From an uncultured Lachnospira sp. (GTDB lineage Bacteria; Bacillota; Clostridia; Lachnospirales; Lachnospiraceae), in contig CAKRKK010000110.1 in the NCBI GenBank assembly GCA_934358235.1, positions 1 to 7,963 of the forward strand: 7,963 nucleotides of DNA, in the 5' to 3' direction. A program made the position numbers and the translations under genes. Below the pieces are notes generated by a model. It had not been told where the DNA came from and made no database searches. It saw only the letters and a program-made list of their open reading frames with translations. Below are positions 6,894 through 7,963 of the stretch, piece by piece; positions within the stretch are counted from its first letter, which is position 1; the number at the start of each line of letters is the position of its first letter.

Positions 6894-7913
6894 GCAGTAT
6901 TATTAGAATTTAAAGAAAAGTTTAGAAGATTTTATAATAAGTATGATACATATCTTGTTCCTGCGTTAAAGTTTATTGTAGCGCTTGTTTCATTCATTAT
7001 GCTGAATGCAAGCATAGGATATATGGAGAAGCTGAATAATCCGGTTATTGCAATACTTATATCAGTTATATGTGCATTTTTACCGGTTGGTTTTACTATC
7101 GTGATGTTATCATTGTTTATGGTAGCACATCTGTATGCCATATCAGTTGAATTCGCACTTATAGCACTTTGTGTTGTTCTTCTTATGTATCTTTTATATT
7201 TCAGGTTTGCACCTAAGTCAGGATATCTTCTGATATTAACTGTGTTTATGTGCTGGATTAAGATGCCTTTTGTATTACCGGTTGCTGTTGGATTATGCTC
7301 ATCTGTGATTTCAGTTGTTCCAGTATCTTTTGGTGTGATTATATACTATATAATCAATACAGCAAGTGTTTATGAAACTGCAGTTACTAACAAATCGCTT
7401 ACAGAGAGTATGCTTCAGGTTTCATATCTTATAGAAAGTCTTGTTAAGAATAAACAGCTTTTTCTTGTTATGGCAGCTTTAGCAGTAACGATTATTATTG
7501 TATATATAGTAAGAAGGCTTAAGATTGATTATGCATGGGGCTATGCTATAGCAATCGGAAGTGTAGCTCAGTTTGTAGTTGTTGTATTAGGAGAAATACT
7601 TTTAAAAACAGGACTTAATATTATACTGATAGTTATCAGTGTTATATTAGGTGCACTTGCAGGTTATATATGTAATATATTATTCTTTGCTGTAGATTTC
7701 AGAAGAACAGAGTATGTACAGTACGAAGATGATGAATACTATTACTATGTTAAGGCAGTACCTAAGATAAATGTTGCCGGAGAGGATGTAAGGGTAAAGC
7801 AGATAAATGCAAGAAAGACAAAAAAAGCCTCAGATATAAGTGATGTAAGACAGTCAAAGTCTACGACAGCAGCAACTGAGGAAGAGGATGATATATACTT
7901 TATTGACAAGTAA
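6891..7913 (+). CDS. Polytopic membrane protein with charged, tyrosine-rich cytoplasmic tail, function unknown
   Basis: From ATG at 6891 the product is 340 residues (GTG at 6879 would add four). After a short basic N-terminus (FKEKFRRFYNKYD) there are about eight hydrophobic segments between residues 23 and 268, with longer hydrophilic loops near 42-52 and 162-188. The C-terminal 70 residues are soluble: EYVQYEDDEYYYYVKAVPK at about 274-292, then a basic stretch (VKQINARKTKK) and an acidic end (EEEDDIYFIDK). I recognise no transporter or enzyme motif, and no ATPase gene accompanies it within the window. It is the last gene of the four-gene run (14 nt from the previous stop), so a role in the same envelope process is likely by context only. 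A permease-like or scaffold function would fit the topology. Confidence 0.8.
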   Translation: MAVLLEFKEKFRRFYNKYDTYLVPALKFIVALVSFIMLNASIGYMEKLNNPVIAILISVICAFLPVGFTIVMLSLFMVAHLYAISVEFALIALCVVLLMYLLYFRFAPKSGYLLILTVFMCWIKMPFVLPVAVGLCSSVISVVPVSFGVIIYYIINTASVYETAVTNKSLTESMLQVSYLIESLVKNKQLFLVMAALAVTIIIVYIVRRLKIDYAWGYAIAIGSVAQFVVVVLGEILLKTGLNIILIVISVILGALAGYICNILFFAVDFRRTEYVQYEDDEYYYYVKAVPKINVAGEDVRVKQINARKTKKASDISDVRQSKSTTAATEEEDDIYFIDK

Positions 7914-7930
7914 TCAGTAAGTGGCATAAT
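7903..7930 (+). promoter_or_regulatory. Predicted sigma-A promoter P1
   Basis: TTGACA (7903-7908, perfect -35) is separated by 16 bp from CATAAT (7925-7930, five of six for -10). The -35 box lies in the last codons of the polytopic membrane protein gene. The promoter points toward a gene beyond the right edge. Confidence 0.55.
7913..7930 (+). repeat. 18-bp direct repeat, copy 1
   Basis: ATCAGTAAGTGGCATAAT, identical to the copy at 7946-7963. Copy starts are 33 bp apart with 15 bp between them. The last six bases are the -10 box of P1, so the first twelve could be a duplicated operator within the promoter. Confidence 0.9.
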
Positions 7931-7934
7931 ATTT

Positions 7935-7963
7935 TTGAAATTTACATCAGTAAGTGGCATAAT
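7935..7963 (+). promoter_or_regulatory. Predicted sigma-A promoter P2
   Basis: TTGAAA (7935-7940) is separated by exactly 17 bp from CATAAT (7958-7963), the last six bases of the window. Five of six bases match consensus in each box. It repeats the P1 arrangement one repeat unit downstream, with the -35 box in the unique spacer. Confidence 0.55.
7946..7963 (+). repeat. 18-bp direct repeat, copy 2 (reaches window end)
   Basis: Perfect second copy of the 18-bp element at 7913-7930. The window stops at its last base, so the match may be longer and more copies may follow. Confidence 0.9.

Noticed and set aside
7745..7960. Minus-strand reading frame with an 11-residue repeat (MPLTDVNFKNI)
   Set aside because: It lies antisense to the end of the polytopic membrane protein gene. 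The peptide repeat is just the 33-bp DNA period read in the reverse frame, and no ribosome site is visible.
7913..7963. Start of a CRISPR array
   Set aside because: The repeat is only 18 bp with a 15-bp spacer, both shorter than normal, there is no dyad in the repeat, and the copies coincide with promoter boxes. Only two copies are visible.

Overview
The window is AT-rich, with heavy use of ATA, AGA and AGG codons, Shine-Dalgarno-led genes and a Gram-positive style lipoprotein. This suggests a low-GC Firmicute, most likely a gut Lachnospiraceae bacterium (Lachnospira/Eubacterium eligens, Roseburia or Butyrivibrio-like). The assignment is by style and by general resemblance of the proteins, not by a marker gene. 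All genes read on the + strand.

Bases 1-63 are the last 20 codons of a gene whose product ends in GLCAEC, the C-terminal zinc-site pattern of Fur/Zur-family repressors. A 14-bp tandem repeat of about ten units starts at its stop codon and fills most of the gap to the next gene. Bases 227-2868 hold a complete zinc/manganese-type ABC importer: a lipoprotein that captures metal (ZnuA-like, with a His/Asp-rich loop), the ATPase (ZnuC) and the permease (ZnuB). With the Fur-type end just upstream, this reads as a metal-responsive uptake module (regulator, then znuA-znuC-znuB). The ZnuA lacks the usual third His ligand.

After a 109-base spacer with possible RNA secondary structure, bases 2978-7913 carry four closely packed genes that look like one envelope-associated operon. 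They are (1) a five-helix membrane protein with an extracellular alkaline-phosphatase/sulfatase-superfamily domain and a C-terminal beta-rich domain; (2) a single-pass protein with a bacterial Ig-like (Big2) domain, a long Ser/Asn/Gly linker and an unrecognised C-terminal domain; (3) a small protein with two membrane segments; (4) a polytopic membrane protein with a charged, tyrosine-rich tail. None of the four has a function I can name with certainty. A plausible reading is modification or assembly of a surface polymer by gene 1, with genes 2-4 as partners. This cassette is the best candidate here for an undescribed system.

The right edge (7903-7963) holds two good sigma-A-type promoters in tandem. 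Their -10 boxes lie at the ends of two perfect 18-bp direct repeats spaced 33 bp apart. They point into a gene beyond the window and look like a duplicated promoter/operator, or the start of a longer repeat array.
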